Shown here in pieces: positions 49,125-58,240 of a DNA stretch of 64,000 bases. The translations under genes were made by a program, and so were the position numbers. The stretch is from Limimonas halophila. GTDB lineage: Bacteria > Pseudomonadota > Alphaproteobacteria > Kiloniellales > Rhodovibrionaceae. The notes beneath the pieces are model-generated. The model was not told the DNA's origin and ran no database searches. It saw only the letters and a list, made by a program, of their open reading frames with translations. The stretch lies in assembly GCF_900100655.1 (NCBI RefSeq), contig NZ_FNCE01000003.1, positions 1-64,000 on the forward strand, given 5' to 3'. Numbering within the stretch: position 1 is the first letter of the stretch; the number at the start of each line of letters is the position of its first letter.

Positions 49125-52022
49125 ATGCCGAAGAAGCGTCGCCCGCTTTCCGAGCTGGAGCAGACCGCTGACTTCATTTCCCGCCACATCGGGCCGGACG
49201 AAAGCCAGAAGCGGCAAATGCTGCGCGCACTCAATCTGCCGTCCATGGACGCGCTGATCCAGCGCGCCGTGCCGGATTCCGTGCGCTCGCGCGGCGGCCT
49301 GCCGCTGGCCTCCACCCACACCGAGAAGGACGCGCTGGACTACATCCGCAAGATCTCCTCGGAAAACGATCTCAAGAAGTCCCTGATCGGGCTCGGCTAC
49401 CACAACACCGTCACGCCCGCCGTGCTGCGCCGGCGCGTGCTGGAGAACCCGGGCTGGTACACGGCCTACACGCCCTATCAGCCCGAGATCGCGCAGGGCC
49501 GGCTGGAAGGGCTGGTCAACTTCCAGCAAATGATCATGGACCTGACCGGCATGGAGCTGGCCAACGCCTCGCTGCTGGACGAGGGGACGGCCGCAGCCGA
49601 GGCCATGACGCTCATCCGCCGGCAGACGAAGAAGAAGCAAAGCCAGCGTTTTCTGGTCGCCGACGACGTGCACCCGCAGACCATCGCGGTGATGCGCACG
49701 CGCGCGCGGCCCCTCGGGATCACCGTGGAAGTCGACGAGCCGCGCAACTTCGGGGACAAGGACGCCTTCGGCGTGCTCGTGCAGTACCCCGGTACCTACG
49801 GCGACGTCGAGGACCACAGCGAGGTCGTGAAGAAGATTCACGACAACGGCGGCCTGGTCGCCGTGGCGAGCGACCCGCTGGCGCTGACGCTGCTGACGCC
49901 GCCGGGCGAGTGGGGCGCCGACGTCGTGGTGGGCAACTCCCAGCGCTTCGGCGTGCCGATGGGCTACGGCGGGCCGCACGCCGCCTTCTTCGCCACGCAC
50001 GAAAAGTACAAGCGCTCGGTGCCCGGGCGCATCATCGGGGTGTCGGTGGACGTCAACGGCAACCCCGCGATGCGCATGGCGCTGCAGACACGCGAGCAGC
50101 ACATCCGCCGCGAGAAGGCCACGAGCAACATCTGCACGGCGCAGACGCTGCTGGCGAACATGGCCGCCTTCTACGCCTGCTGGCACGGGCCCGAGGGGCT
50201 GACCACGATCGCCACGCGCGTGCACCGCCTGACCGGCATCCTGGCGACGGGGCTGGAGCAGCTCGGCTTCGAGCTGGCCAACCACACCTTCTTCGACACC
50301 CTGACGATCAATGCCGGCGACGAGGCGGAGGCCATCCTCTACCGGGCGCGCGATCGCGGCTTCAACCTGCGCCTGATCGACAGCGAGCGCATCGGGGTGG
50401 CGCTGGACGAAACCGTCGAACGCTACGAGATCGAGGAGTTGTGGCGCGCCTTCGCCGGGCGCAACGAAATCGGCATGCGCGCGGCGGAGATGGATGCCGT
50501 GGCGTCGGACGGCATCCCCAACCGCCTCAAGCGCACCTCGGCGTTCCTCACCCACGAGGTGTTCAACTCCTATCACACCGAGACGGAGATGCTGCGCTAC
50601 CTGCACCGGCTGGCGCGGCGCGACATCGCGCTCGACCGCTCGATGATCCCGCTCGGCTCGTGCACGATGAAGCTCAACGCCGCCAGCGAGATGGAGCCGA
50701 TCTCCTGGCCGCGCTTCGCCAGCCTCCATCCCTTCGTTCCGCGCGAGCAGGCGCGCGGCTACATGCGCATGATCCGCGAGCTGGAGACGATGCTGGCGCG
50801 CCTGACCGGGTTCCACAGCGTCACGATGCAGCCGAACTCGGGCGCGCAGGGGGAGTACACCGGGCTGCTGATGATCCGCGCCTACCACGAAAGCCGCGGC
50901 GAGGCGCACCGCGACGTCGTGCTCATCCCCACCTCCGCGCACGGCACCAACCCCGCCAGCGCCAAGATGGCCGGGTGCGAGGTTCAGCTGGTGGACTGCG
51001 CGGAAAACGGCGACGTGGACCTGGACGACCTGAAAGCGAAGGCGGAGAAGCACAGCTCGCGCCTCGCCGGGCTGATGATCACCTATCCCTCCACGCACGG
51101 GGTGTTCGAGCAGGCCATCAGCGAGATCTGCGAGCTGATCCACAGCCACGGCGGGCAGGTCTACATGGACGGCGCGAACCTGAACGCGCTGCTCGGCGTG
51201 GCCTACCCGGCCGAGTTCGGCGCCGACGTGTGCCACTTCAATCTGCACAAGACCTTCTGCATTCCGCACGGCGGCGGCGGACCGGGTGTCGGCCCCGTGG
51301 GCGCGGCCAAGCACCTGGCGCCCTACATGCCCGGCCATCCCTTCGAGCCGTCGGTGGGCGGCGAGGACGCCATCGGCCCCGTGACCGCGACGCCCTGGGG
51401 CTCGGCGGGCATCCTGCCGATCTCGTGGATGTACATCACGCTGATGGGCGCCGAGGGGCTGCAGCAGGCCACGGAGACGGCCATCCTCAACGCCAACTAC
51501 CTGGCCAAGCGGCTGAGCGAGGGCTATCCCATCCTCTACACCGGGGACACGGGCTTCGTCGCTCACGAGTGCATCGTGGACACGCGCGTGCTTCAGGACG
51601 AAGCCGGGATCACGGCGGACGACGTCGCCAAGCGGCTGATCGACTACGGCTTCCACGCGCCCACGATGTCCTGGCCCGTGCCCGGCACCTTCATGATCGA
51701 GCCCACGGAATCGGAGAACAAGGCGGAGATCGACCGCTTCTGCGACGCCATGCTCCGGATCCGCGAGGAGGCGCGGAAGGTCGCCAGCGGCGAGTGGCCG
51801 AGGGACGACAACCCGCTGGTCAACGCGCCGCACACGGAAGCCGGCGTGACGGCGGACACCTGGCCGCATCCCTACAGCCGCCGGGTGGCGGCCTATCCCG
51901 ACCCCTCGCTCAAGGCGGACAACTACTTCCCGCCCGTGGCCCGCGTGGACAACGCGTACGGCGACAAGCACCTCGTGTGCAGCTGTCCGCCCGTCGAGGC
52001 GTACCGCGACGCGGCGGAGTAG
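49125..52022 (+). CDS. gcvP: Glycine dehydrogenase (decarboxylating), single-chain P protein
   Basis: 965 residues with an ideal AAGGAGGT site. It begins [17 protein letters not shown], has the N-terminal half with [20 protein letters not shown], and the C-terminal half with [30 protein letters not shown] and the PLP lysine in [21 protein letters not shown] (about residue 706). Both halves lie on one chain, unlike gcvPA/gcvPB bacteria. It decarboxylates glycine. A clean terminator lies 30 bp after the stop. Confidence 0.97.
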   Translation: MPKKRRPLSELEQTADFISRHIGPDESQKRQMLRALNLPSMDALIQRAVPDSVRSRGGLPLASTHTEKDALDYIRKISSENDLKKSLIGLGYHNTVTPAVLRRRVLENPGWYTAYTPYQPEIAQGRLEGLVNFQQMIMDLTGMELANASLLDEGTAAAEAMTLIRRQTKKKQSQRFLVADDVHPQTIAVMRTRARPLGITVEVDEPRNFGDKDAFGVLVQYPGTYGDVEDHSEVVKKIHDNGGLVAVASDPLALTLLTPPGEWGADVVVGNSQRFGVPMGYGGPHAAFFATHEKYKRSVPGRIIGVSVDVNGNPAMRMALQTREQHIRREKATSNICTAQTLLANMAAFYACWHGPEGLTTIATRVHRLTGILATGLEQLGFELANHTFFDTLTINAGDEAEAILYRARDRGFNLRLIDSERIGVALDETVERYEIEELWRAFAGRNEIGMRAAEMDAVASDGIPNRLKRTSAFLTHEVFNSYHTETEMLRYLHRLARRDIALDRSMIPLGSCTMKLNAASEMEPISWPRFASLHPFVPREQARGYMRMIRELETMLARLTGFHSVTMQPNSGAQGEYTGLLMIRAYHESRGEAHRDVVLIPTSAHGTNPASAKMAGCEVQLVDCAENGDVDLDDLKAKAEKHSSRLAGLMITYPSTHGVFEQAISEICELIHSHGGQVYMDGANLNALLGVAYPAEFGADVCHFNLHKTFCIPHGGGGPGVGPVGAAKHLAPYMPGHPFEPSVGGEDAIGPVTATPWGSAGILPISWMYITLMGAEGLQQATETAILNANYLAKRLSEGYPILYTGDTGFVAHECIVDTRVLQDEAGITADDVAKRLIDYGFHAPTMSWPVPGTFMIEPTESENKAEIDRFCDAMLRIREEARKVASGEWPRDDNPLVNAPHTEAGVTADTWPHPYSRRVAAYPDPSLKADNYFPPVARVDNAYGDKHLVCSCPPVEAYRDAAE

Positions 52023-52053
52023 GGCGGTCCGTCACCCGTCCTGGCGTCGATGC

Positions 52054-52088
52054 GTGCCGGCGGCCGATACGGTCGCCGGCACCTTTTT
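52054..52088. terminator. Terminator after gcvTHP
   Basis: 52054-52062 and 52074-52082 form a 9-bp GC stem, followed by c and five T (52084-52088). It ends the gcv operon on the plus strand. The convergent apt gene ends 24 bp further on and may use the same hairpin. Confidence 0.75.
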
Positions 52089-52111
52089 ATTCGGGTGGAG
52101 CGTTGGCGGTC

Positions 52112-52660
52112 TCAGCCCGCGTCCGGGCCGAGCGAGGCGGTGTCGCCACTCGCAAAGCTCATCAGGCTGTGCACGGGCACATTCATCTTGTCGCGGCCCT
52201 GCAGGAAGGACAGCTCGATGAGGCAGGCGGCCGAGGGCACCTCGGCGCCCTGTTCGTGCAGCAGGTCGGTGGCGGCGCGCATCGTGCCGCCGGTGGCGAG
52301 CAGGTCGTCGAGCACGACGACGCGCTGGCCCGGCGTCACCGCGTCCTCCTGCATCTCGATGGCGTCCTCGCCGTACTCCAGCGCGTAGCTGTGCCGCACC
52401 GTGGGGCCGGGGAGCTTGCCCGGCTTGCGCAGCATGACGAAGCCCAGGTTCAGCCGGAGCGCCAGCGGCGCGGCCACGAGGAAGCCGCGGCTCTCGATCC
52501 CGGCCAGCACGTCGGGCTTGTGCGGCGCGACGCCGGCTTCCAGCTGGCGCACCGTCTCCTGCCACGCATCGGGGTGCGCCAGGAGTGTAGAGATGTCGTA
52601 GAAGAGGATTCCGGGCTTGGGGAAGTCCGGAACCCGGCGGATGTGGTCTTTCAGGTCCAT
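52112..52660 (-). CDS. apt: Adenine phosphoribosyltransferase
   Basis: 182 residues. [32 protein letters not shown] is the Apt N-terminus; [34 protein letters not shown] covers the base-binding hood, and [21 protein letters not shown] is the PRPP loop. It salvages adenine to AMP, and adenine is a product of SAM-derived nucleoside recycling. It stands alone on the minus strand and converges with gcvP. Confidence 0.96.
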   Translation of the reverse strand: MDLKDHIRRVPDFPKPGILFYDISTLLAHPDAWQETVRQLEAGVAPHKPDVLAGIESRGFLVAAPLALRLNLGFVMLRKPGKLPGPTVRHSYALEYGEDAIEMQEDAVTPGQRVVVLDDLLATGGTMRAATDLLHEQGAEVPSAACLIELSFLQGRDKMNVPVHSLMSFASGDTASLGPDAG

Positions 52661-52850
52661 GCCGCGCCCCCGCCTATCGGTTCGTCGCCGCGCGACTGTA
52701 GGGACACCGGGCGCGCGGTACAACGTGGCCGCGCGGCCGCCCGGGCGACACGAAGCCGTGCACGTCCTGGTCTTGCGAGCCGGACCGTCGGCTGTTTGTC
52801 TGGAATGGACAGTCAAACGCATTCGCCTGCGTTTTTTGCACCGCAAAAGC

Positions 52851-52889
52851 GTGTTGACACCCGAGATTGTTGCTGCCAAGTGTTAACAC
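52851..52889. promoter_or_regulatory. Paired operator-like palindromes before sRNA unit 1
   Basis: gtgttgacac at 52851-52860 and gtgttaacac at 52880-52889, start-to-start 29 bp (close to three helical turns). The first includes a perfect -35 hexamer TTGACA (52854-52859). The second is a perfect palindrome in the -10 region. A regulator binding both would block or activate the promoter of the sRNA unit. Confidence 0.45.
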
Positions 52890-52892
52890 ATT

Positions 52893-53004
52893 GCCGTGAA
52901 CGCCCTTAACCCGAGTGGCATACCGACCGCGCGGTGCTCGTTAAGGCACGTTCAGGCACTCCTTCCTGAGAGACTTGGGCGGCCGGATTCCGGCCGCCTT
53001 TTTT
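52893..53004 (+). ncRNA. Candidate small RNA, unit 1
   Basis: Start approximate. A 5' stem pairs ccttaa and cgag (52904-52915) with ctcg and ttaagg (52937-52946). Next is a small hairpin tcagg/cctga (52952-52969) whose loop is cactcctt, an anti-Shine-Dalgarno sequence. Then a terminator: 9-bp stem 52978-52986/52990-52998 and six T. Stem-loops exposing CUCC motifs and ending in a terminator are the plan of several alphaproteobacterial Hfq-dependent sRNA families. The 35-bp stretch 52945-52979 is repeated in unit 2. Confidence 0.6.
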
Positions 53005-53189
53005 CGCGTGCGGCAAAGCGCGCACGCGCGATCGTCCGGCCAGTCAGCCGCCCCGCCGCTTTGGGACAGGGTGTCGCACGGGATCGTTTAAACTTGAGTC
53101 TGAGTTCGCGTGGTGTTTGATTGGAATGCGCATTCCGCGCCGCGTGGCACGCCCCGCGTGGAATGCGTGGGTCCCGGGCGCGGCCCCGG

Positions 53190-53345
53190 GGTCCAGCCGC
53201 GTGACCCGCGCGGTCACGCAGCCGTGAACGCGCCCATGGAAGCCGGCCGGGAATCGAGCCGATCAGCCCGGCGCTTGCTTGCGGCACGTTCAGGCACTCC
53301 TTCCTGAGAGACTTGGGGCGGCCGGAGCCCGGCCGCCCCCTTTTT
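53190..53345 (+). ncRNA. Candidate small RNA, unit 2
   Basis: Start approximate. It holds an 8-bp stem at 53199-53219, then from 53283 the same 35 bases as unit 1, including the hairpin tcagg-cactcctt-cctga (53290-53307), then a terminator with an 11-bp stem (53315-53325/53329-53339) and five T after one C. The terminator stem differs from unit 1 while remaining fully paired, which favours RNA function over simple sequence repetition. Confidence 0.58.
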
Positions 53346-53448
53346 CCAAAGCCAGAACGGTGCGGCCCCGCAACATGGGATTGCGTCGCGGCCGGCGGGC
53401 TGGCAGCGCTCGCAAGATGGTTGTCCCATCGTCGCACCGCCCGAACCC

Positions 53449-55047
53449 ATGATCGCGGATTCCCGCACGCTCGCCGATCACATGGAATTGGGCTTCGGCC
53501 GGCGCGAGTGGGCGGCGCCCGTCTGGACGGTGCTGCGCCGGCACGGGGAGGCCCTCCACGCCGGCTGGGTGGCGCCGGGACCGGTGCGGACGCAACTCGC
53601 CACCGTACTGGCGCTTCCGGCGGCGCGCGAGGCGACGACGCTGGAACTGGCGGCGCCGCGGGCGTGGGAAGCGTTCGACCCCGGTGCCGGCGACGCGTTT
53701 CCGCACCGCGATCGCGGCCTGTTCACCTACGGGTTCCGCGTCGGCGAGCAGCAGGTCCTCGTGCCGCCGACGCAAACGATCGCGACCAACCGGCCGCCGG
53801 CGAAGGTGCTGGACTCCCTGCTGGAGTCCCAGGAGCTCGCGCCGAAAACCGACCGCCACCGCGCCGGGGGCGCCAAGGCCGACGCCGATCAGGCCCTGCT
53901 GCGCCTGGACGGTGCAACCGATCCACCGGTGCAGCCGCTGTTCCGGGGCAACCGGGTGGTCGGGCTGGACAGCGTCACCGGCGACGAAGCGGCGGCGATG
54001 CTCGACCGCATGCTGGCGTGGGTGCACGCGAACGTGGCCGGGGATGGTGCACTGCCCTACACCTACTGGCCCAGCCGCGGCGAATGGTCCTCGGGCGACA
54101 ACGTCATCCGCCAGCTTCTCGCAACGCTGGGGTTGATCCGCGCCGGCCGGGTGCCGGGCCGCGCGGCGACCGCCGAGCTGGCGCGGGCGAACCTGGCCCG
54201 GAACCTGCGCGCCTACCTCGTGGATTGCGGCGACCACGCCGCCATGGAATGCACCGGCAAGGGCAAGCTGGGCGCAACGGCGCTCGCCGCCCTGGCGATC
54301 CTGGAGCAGGAGGGAACGCACGGCCCGCACGCGGACGCCTTCGCCAAGCTGCGCGCCGGCGTGGACCGGCAGTGGCGCGAGGACGGCGGCTTCCAGACCT
54401 TCCTGTGGCCGGCCGAGCGCAACGACTGCCAGAACTTCTATCCGGGCGAGGCGCTGCTGTTCTACGCCGCGCTCCACCGGCACACGGGCGAGCCTGCCGT
54501 GCTGGAGCGCGCCCTGCGAAGCTTCCGCTGCTACCGCGCCTGGCACCGCCGGCATCCCAACCCGGCCTTCGTGCCCTGGCACGCGCAGGCGTGCGCGGCG
54601 CTCTACCACGCCACGGGCGACGACGAACTGCGGGCCTTCGTCGTCGAGATGACGGACTGGCTGGTGACGCTGCAGCAGTGGGGCGCGCCGCTGGCGCCCG
54701 ACCTCTGGGGCCGCTTCCACGTGCCCGGCCGGCCCGACTACGGCCCGCCGCACGCCGCTTCCACCGGCGTCTACCTGGAAGGGCTGGCGACGGCGTACGC
54801 GCTCGCGCGGGACACCGGGGACACGGCGCGGGCGCAAACCTATCGCCTGGCCATCCGCCGGGGGCTGCGCAGCCTGCGCCAGCTGCAATTCGTGTCCGAG
54901 GTGGACACCTTCTACATCAGCAAGCCCGCCCGCGTGCTGGGCGCGCTGCGCACCGAGGCGTACGACAACACCGTGCGCCTGGACAACCTGGGCCACGCCC
55001 TGCTGGCGCTCACCAACCTGCCGAGCTGGGACACGGCCGAGCCGTGA
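53449..55047 (+). CDS. Uncharacterised protein with C-terminal alpha/alpha-barrel domain
   Basis: 532 residues. Residues about 180-525 are helical repeats with motifs typical of six-hairpin glycosidase/epimerase barrels: ALPYTYWPSRGEWSSGDNVIRQLLATL, FYPGEALLFYAALHRHTGEPAVLERAL, FVPWHAQACAALYHATGD, ASTGVYLEGLATAYALARDTGD. The N-terminal 170 residues are not recognised. No signal peptide is seen, so it is probably cytoplasmic. A sugar-related activity is possible but no catalytic residues can be named. It is preceded by the sRNA pair and has no operon partner. Confidence 0.7.
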   Translation: MIADSRTLADHMELGFGRREWAAPVWTVLRRHGEALHAGWVAPGPVRTQLATVLALPAAREATTLELAAPRAWEAFDPGAGDAFPHRDRGLFTYGFRVGEQQVLVPPTQTIATNRPPAKVLDSLLESQELAPKTDRHRAGGAKADADQALLRLDGATDPPVQPLFRGNRVVGLDSVTGDEAAAMLDRMLAWVHANVAGDGALPYTYWPSRGEWSSGDNVIRQLLATLGLIRAGRVPGRAATAELARANLARNLRAYLVDCGDHAAMECTGKGKLGATALAALAILEQEGTHGPHADAFAKLRAGVDRQWREDGGFQTFLWPAERNDCQNFYPGEALLFYAALHRHTGEPAVLERALRSFRCYRAWHRRHPNPAFVPWHAQACAALYHATGDDELRAFVVEMTDWLVTLQQWGAPLAPDLWGRFHVPGRPDYGPPHAASTGVYLEGLATAYALARDTGDTARAQTYRLAIRRGLRSLRQLQFVSEVDTFYISKPARVLGALRTEAYDNTVRLDNLGHALLALTNLPSWDTAEP

Positions 55048-55071
55048 CCGCGGCCGGCGCGCAGGCGGTTG

Positions 55072-56079
55072 TCACCCGACCTCGTCGTCCAGTTCGCCGC
55101 CGGGCTCGCCGTGCGGCGGCAGGCCGCGTTCCTTGCGCGGGGTGCGGCCGAAGAAGTCGCGGTAGCACTTGGAGAAGTGCGAGGCGGAGACGAAGCCGCA
55201 GGCCAGCGCCACGTCGATCACCGACATGTTCGTCTGCACCAGCAGCAGGCGCGCCTTGTTGAGCCGCAGTTCCAGGTAGTAGCGCGCCGGCGAGCGGTGC
55301 AGGTACTTGCGGAACAGCCGCTCCAGCTGGCGCGTCGACAGCCCCGCCTTGCTCGCCAGCTCCGCGCGCGACAGCGGCTCCTCCAGGTGCTGCTCCATCA
55401 GCTCGATCACGGACAGCAGCTTGGGATGGCGCACGCCCAGGCGCGCGGGCAGGGAGATGCGCTGGTGGTCGTGGCGGTCGCGGATGCGCTCGTGCATGAA
55501 CTGGTCGGCCACGCGCGCCGCCAGCTCGTGACCGTGCTGCATGGCGATGACGTTGAGCATCATGTCGATGCCCGCCGAGCCGCCGGCGCAGGTGAAGCGC
55601 TGGCGGTCGATCTCGAACAGCTCGGTGGTGACCTCGATGTCCGGGAACTCCTCGGCGAAGCCGGCCAGCTGCTCCCAGTGGATCGTGCAATGATAGCCGT
55701 CCAGCAGCCCGGCGCGGGCGAGCAGGTAGCTGCCGGTGCAGATCGCCCCGACGTCCGCGCCCGAGCGGTCCATGCGGCGCAGCCAGGAGATGAAGCTCCG
55801 GTCCACCGCGCGGTGCACGCCCTGGCCGCCGCAGATGGCGATCGTGGACAGCTGGCTCGCCTGCTCCAGGTCGCCGTCGGGCGTCAGGGCGATGTTGTTG
55901 GAGGCGGCCACGGGGTTGCCGTCCGGCGAGAACAGTGGCCAGCGGTACAGCGGCCGGTTCGCCAGGCGGTTGGCCAGGCGCATCGTCTCCACCGTGGAGG
56001 TGAAGGCGATCATGGAGAATCCGGGAACGAGAACGAACCCGATGGTCTGGGGCAGATCGCGCGGAACCGTGCCAAGCAT
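55072..56079 (-). CDS. GlxA family AraC-type regulator (GbdR-like)
   Basis: 335 residues. The N-terminal half is a DJ-1/GATase1-like sensor (IGFVLVPGFSMIAFTSTVETMRLANRLA, VGAICTGSYLLARAGLLDGY, FTCAGGSAGIDMML). The C-terminal half is an AraC double helix-turn-helix (RAELASKAGLSTRQLERLFRKYLHRSPARYYLELRLNKAR and ALACGFVSASHFSKCYRDFFG). This is the GbdR/CdhR/SouR type that controls betaine, carnitine and sarcosine catabolism. It is divergent from soxBDAG and probably activates it in response to a methylated amine. Confidence 0.9.
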   Translation of the reverse strand: MLGTVPRDLPQTIGFVLVPGFSMIAFTSTVETMRLANRLANRPLYRWPLFSPDGNPVAASNNIALTPDGDLEQASQLSTIAICGGQGVHRAVDRSFISWLRRMDRSGADVGAICTGSYLLARAGLLDGYHCTIHWEQLAGFAEEFPDIEVTTELFEIDRQRFTCAGGSAGIDMMLNVIAMQHGHELAARVADQFMHERIRDRHDHQRISLPARLGVRHPKLLSVIELMEQHLEEPLSRAELASKAGLSTRQLERLFRKYLHRSPARYYLELRLNKARLLLVQTNMSVIDVALACGFVSASHFSKCYRDFFGRTPRKERGLPPHGEPGGELDDEVG

Positions 56080-56411
56080 GCCCTGTGCGGCCCTTCGTCG
56101 CTCCGTGATCCTTGGGGGAGTTGGTCGGCGCGGCGGAGTTTGGCACACTTCCGGGTGTGTCGCGATCTGAAATTTACGTGACGGAGATTCGCTAGCCGCC
56201 GGGGCCGCCATGGCGTGTTGTCGCGGTCTCTCCGGCGGGGCGCCTGGCTCCCCGAACCGCGCCCGCACGCGCGGTCGGGCGGGGTGGGCGGAAACCACCG
56301 GATCGGGGCGTGACAGCGTGGGCGAATCATCCCAAATCGGTCGGGTCGAGCGCCCACGTCCATCCATCCCCAGGGAAACGGTCCCAGGGCAACCGAGAGC
56401 GCCGAGGCGTC
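56080..56411. promoter_or_regulatory. Divergent control region, regulator / soxB
   Basis: 332 bp without a gene. An inverted repeat cacac-n6-gtgtg lies at 56144-56159, 65 bp upstream of the regulator start, a possible operator. The segment 56160-56200 is the AT-richest part and probably holds the divergent promoters. No ribosome site is obvious for soxB, which starts at 56412. Confidence 0.4.
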
Positions 56412-57665
56412 ATGAAAGCTCGCTACTCGATCTGGTCCCTTCTGCGCAACGCCCTGAGCTACCACGAGAACTGGCCGGCGGCCTGGCGCAGCCCGGAACC
56501 CAAGCAGGAATACGACGCCGTCATCGTGGGCGGCGGCGGCCACGGGCTGGCGACGGCCTACTACATGGCCAAAGAGCACGGCATGACCAACATCGCCGTG
56601 CTGGAGCGCGGCTGGCTGGGCGGCGGCAACACGGGCCGCAACACCACGATCGTGCGCTCCAACTACATGTGGGACGAGAGCGCCGCGCTCTACGAGCACT
56701 CCCTCAAGCTGTGGGAGACGATGTCGAAGGAGCTGAACTTCAACGTGATGTTCAGCCAGCGCGGCGTGCTCAACCTCGCGCACACGCAGAACGAGGTGCG
56801 CGTCACCAAGCGCCGCATCAACTCCAACCGGCTCAACAACATCGACAGCGTGTGGCTGGAGCCGGAAGAGGTGAAGAAGTGGGTGCCGGCCATCGACCTG
56901 CTGGGCAACGGCCGCTACCCGGTGCTCGGCGGCTCGCTGCAGTTCCGCGGCGGCGTCGCCCGCCACGACGCGGTGGCCTGGGGCTACGCCCGCGCGGCCG
57001 ACGCGCTGGGCGTGGACATCATCCAGCAGTGCGCCGTCGAGGGCTTCGACATCGAGGACGGCCAGGTCACGGGCGTGCGCACCACGAAGGGCACGATCAA
57101 GACCAAGCGCGTCGGGCTGGTCGTCGCCGGCCACGCGGGCGTGCTGGCGGACATGGCCGGCTTCAAGCTGCCCATCAACTCGCGCCCGCTGTCCGCGCTG
57201 GTCAGCGAGCCCATGAAGCCGTGCTTCCACACCACGGTCATGGCCGGGCAGGTGCACGCCTACTGCAGCCAGTCCGACAAGGGCGAGCTGGTCATCGGCG
57301 CCGGCGCCGACCCCTACAACAGCTATTCGCAGTGGGGCAGCAACCCGGTCACCGAGGACACCGTGGCCGCGATCTGCGAACTGTATCCCATCTTCCGGCG
57401 CGTGCGCATGCTGCGCCAGTGGGGCGGCGTGGTCGACATCGCGCCGGACGCCAGCCCGATCATGGGGACCTCGCCCGTGCGCGGGATCTACCTGAACGTC
57501 GGCTGGGGCACCGGCGGCTTCAAGTGCACGCCGGGCTCGGGCAACGTCTTCGCCGACACCATGGCCAACGACCGCCCCTCGCCGATCGCCGCGCCCTTCC
57601 GGTTGGACCGCTTCCAGACCGGCGGCGTCATCGACGAGCACGCGGCGGCGGGCGTGGCCCACTGA
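56412..57665 (+). CDS. soxB: Sarcosine oxidase beta subunit
   Basis: 417 residues. The FAD dinucleotide loop is YDAVIVGGGGHGLATAYYMAKEHG (34-57), followed by AVLERGWLGGGNTGRNTTIVRSNYMWDESAALYEHSLKLWE, the hallmark of the heterotetrameric enzyme, and a late NVGWGTGGFKCTPGSG. It holds non-covalent FAD and, with alpha, covalent FMN. The complex oxidises sarcosine to glycine, hydrogen peroxide and methylene-THF. First gene of soxBDAG. Confidence 0.96.
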   Translation: MKARYSIWSLLRNALSYHENWPAAWRSPEPKQEYDAVIVGGGGHGLATAYYMAKEHGMTNIAVLERGWLGGGNTGRNTTIVRSNYMWDESAALYEHSLKLWETMSKELNFNVMFSQRGVLNLAHTQNEVRVTKRRINSNRLNNIDSVWLEPEEVKKWVPAIDLLGNGRYPVLGGSLQFRGGVARHDAVAWGYARAADALGVDIIQQCAVEGFDIEDGQVTGVRTTKGTIKTKRVGLVVAGHAGVLADMAGFKLPINSRPLSALVSEPMKPCFHTTVMAGQVHAYCSQSDKGELVIGAGADPYNSYSQWGSNPVTEDTVAAICELYPIFRRVRMLRQWGGVVDIAPDASPIMGTSPVRGIYLNVGWGTGGFKCTPGSGNVFADTMANDRPSPIAAPFRLDRFQTGGVIDEHAAAGVAH

Positions 57666-57741
57666 CGCGTCACCGCGCCATCCACCGCATCCAGGTGCCA
57701 ATCCACCCGGTTGACCACCGGCGACCAGACGAGAGGCAGGC

Positions 57742-58035
57742 ATGCTGCTCATCCCGTGCCCGTACTGCGGCGAGCGCTCGGAAAACGAGTTCGGCTACGG
57801 CGGCGAGGCGCACAAGGTGCGCCCGGAAAACCCGGAGCAGCTCTCCGACGCCGATTGGAACGACTACGTCTTCCTGCAGAAGAACACCAAGGGCACCTAC
57901 TACGAACGCTGGGTGCACAGTCACGGCTGCCGCCGCTGGTTCAACGTCGCGCGCGACACCCTGACGAACGAGGTGCTGGCGGTGTATCCCATGGGCGAGC
58001 AGCCGCCCGAGGTGGAGCAGCGCAAATACATCTAG
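57742..58035 (+). CDS. soxD: Sarcosine oxidase delta subunit
   Basis: 97 residues. Zinc ligands are visible: C6 and C9 in IPCPYCGERSENEF, H59 and C63 in VHSHGCRRWFNVARDT. Length and motif are standard for SoxD, the small zinc subunit. It follows soxB by 76 bp. Its stop TAG overlaps the first base of the 47-nt palindromic repeat, which separates it from soxA by about 200 bp. Confidence 0.95.
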   Translation: MLLIPCPYCGERSENEFGYGGEAHKVRPENPEQLSDADWNDYVFLQKNTKGTYYERWVHSHGCRRWFNVARDTLTNEVLAVYPMGEQPPEVEQRKYI

Positions 58036-58145
58036 GGTAAATTCGGTCAAGGCGGTCTCGCCTTGGGCGTAAAATTTACCCATCGATCAAGGGGGTAGGG
58101 GGCTTTCGGCTAGGGTTGCGAACGAGCCGGCGTCGAAAGACCCCG
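58032..58145 (+). repeat. Palindromic repeat element, copy 2 (overlaps soxD stop)
   Basis: Core 58035-58081 has outer 9-bp arms (gggtaaatt/aatttaccc) and a perfect inner 7-bp stem (caaggcg/cgccttg, loop gtct). Compared with copy 1 near thrB, the inner stem differs by a compensated pair (T-A becomes C-G). Downstream similarity continues to about 58140 (atcaag, tagg, ttcgg, ttgcgaac, gcgtcgaaa). Same orientation relative to the upstream gene and same overlap with a TAG stop. Confidence 0.75.
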
Positions 58146-58240
58146 GGCGTCGGTGGCGACCGCCGCGGCGCTTCCCCCGAACGCCATCCGATCCGCACAC
58201 GCAGGCGCTTTCGCTCAAGCAGGAACAGGGACGTACAACG

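Larger units (their letters stand above)
52661..53448. other. 788-bp gap holding two sRNA-like elements
   Basis: No protein gene is supported. It contains a pair of 10-bp quasi-palindromes (52851-52860 and 52880-52889), the two related sRNA-like units, and several palindromes such as ggaatgcgcattcc (about 53123-53136) and the 8-bp stem 53199-53206/53212-53219. It is the largest gene-free stretch in the window. Confidence 0.7.

Noticed and set aside
48429-51971. Very long open frame on the minus strand, antisense to gcvH and gcvP
   Set aside because: It mirrors confirmed genes and has a His/Val/Arg-rich composition typical of antisense frames in GC-rich DNA. No ribosome site or family motif.
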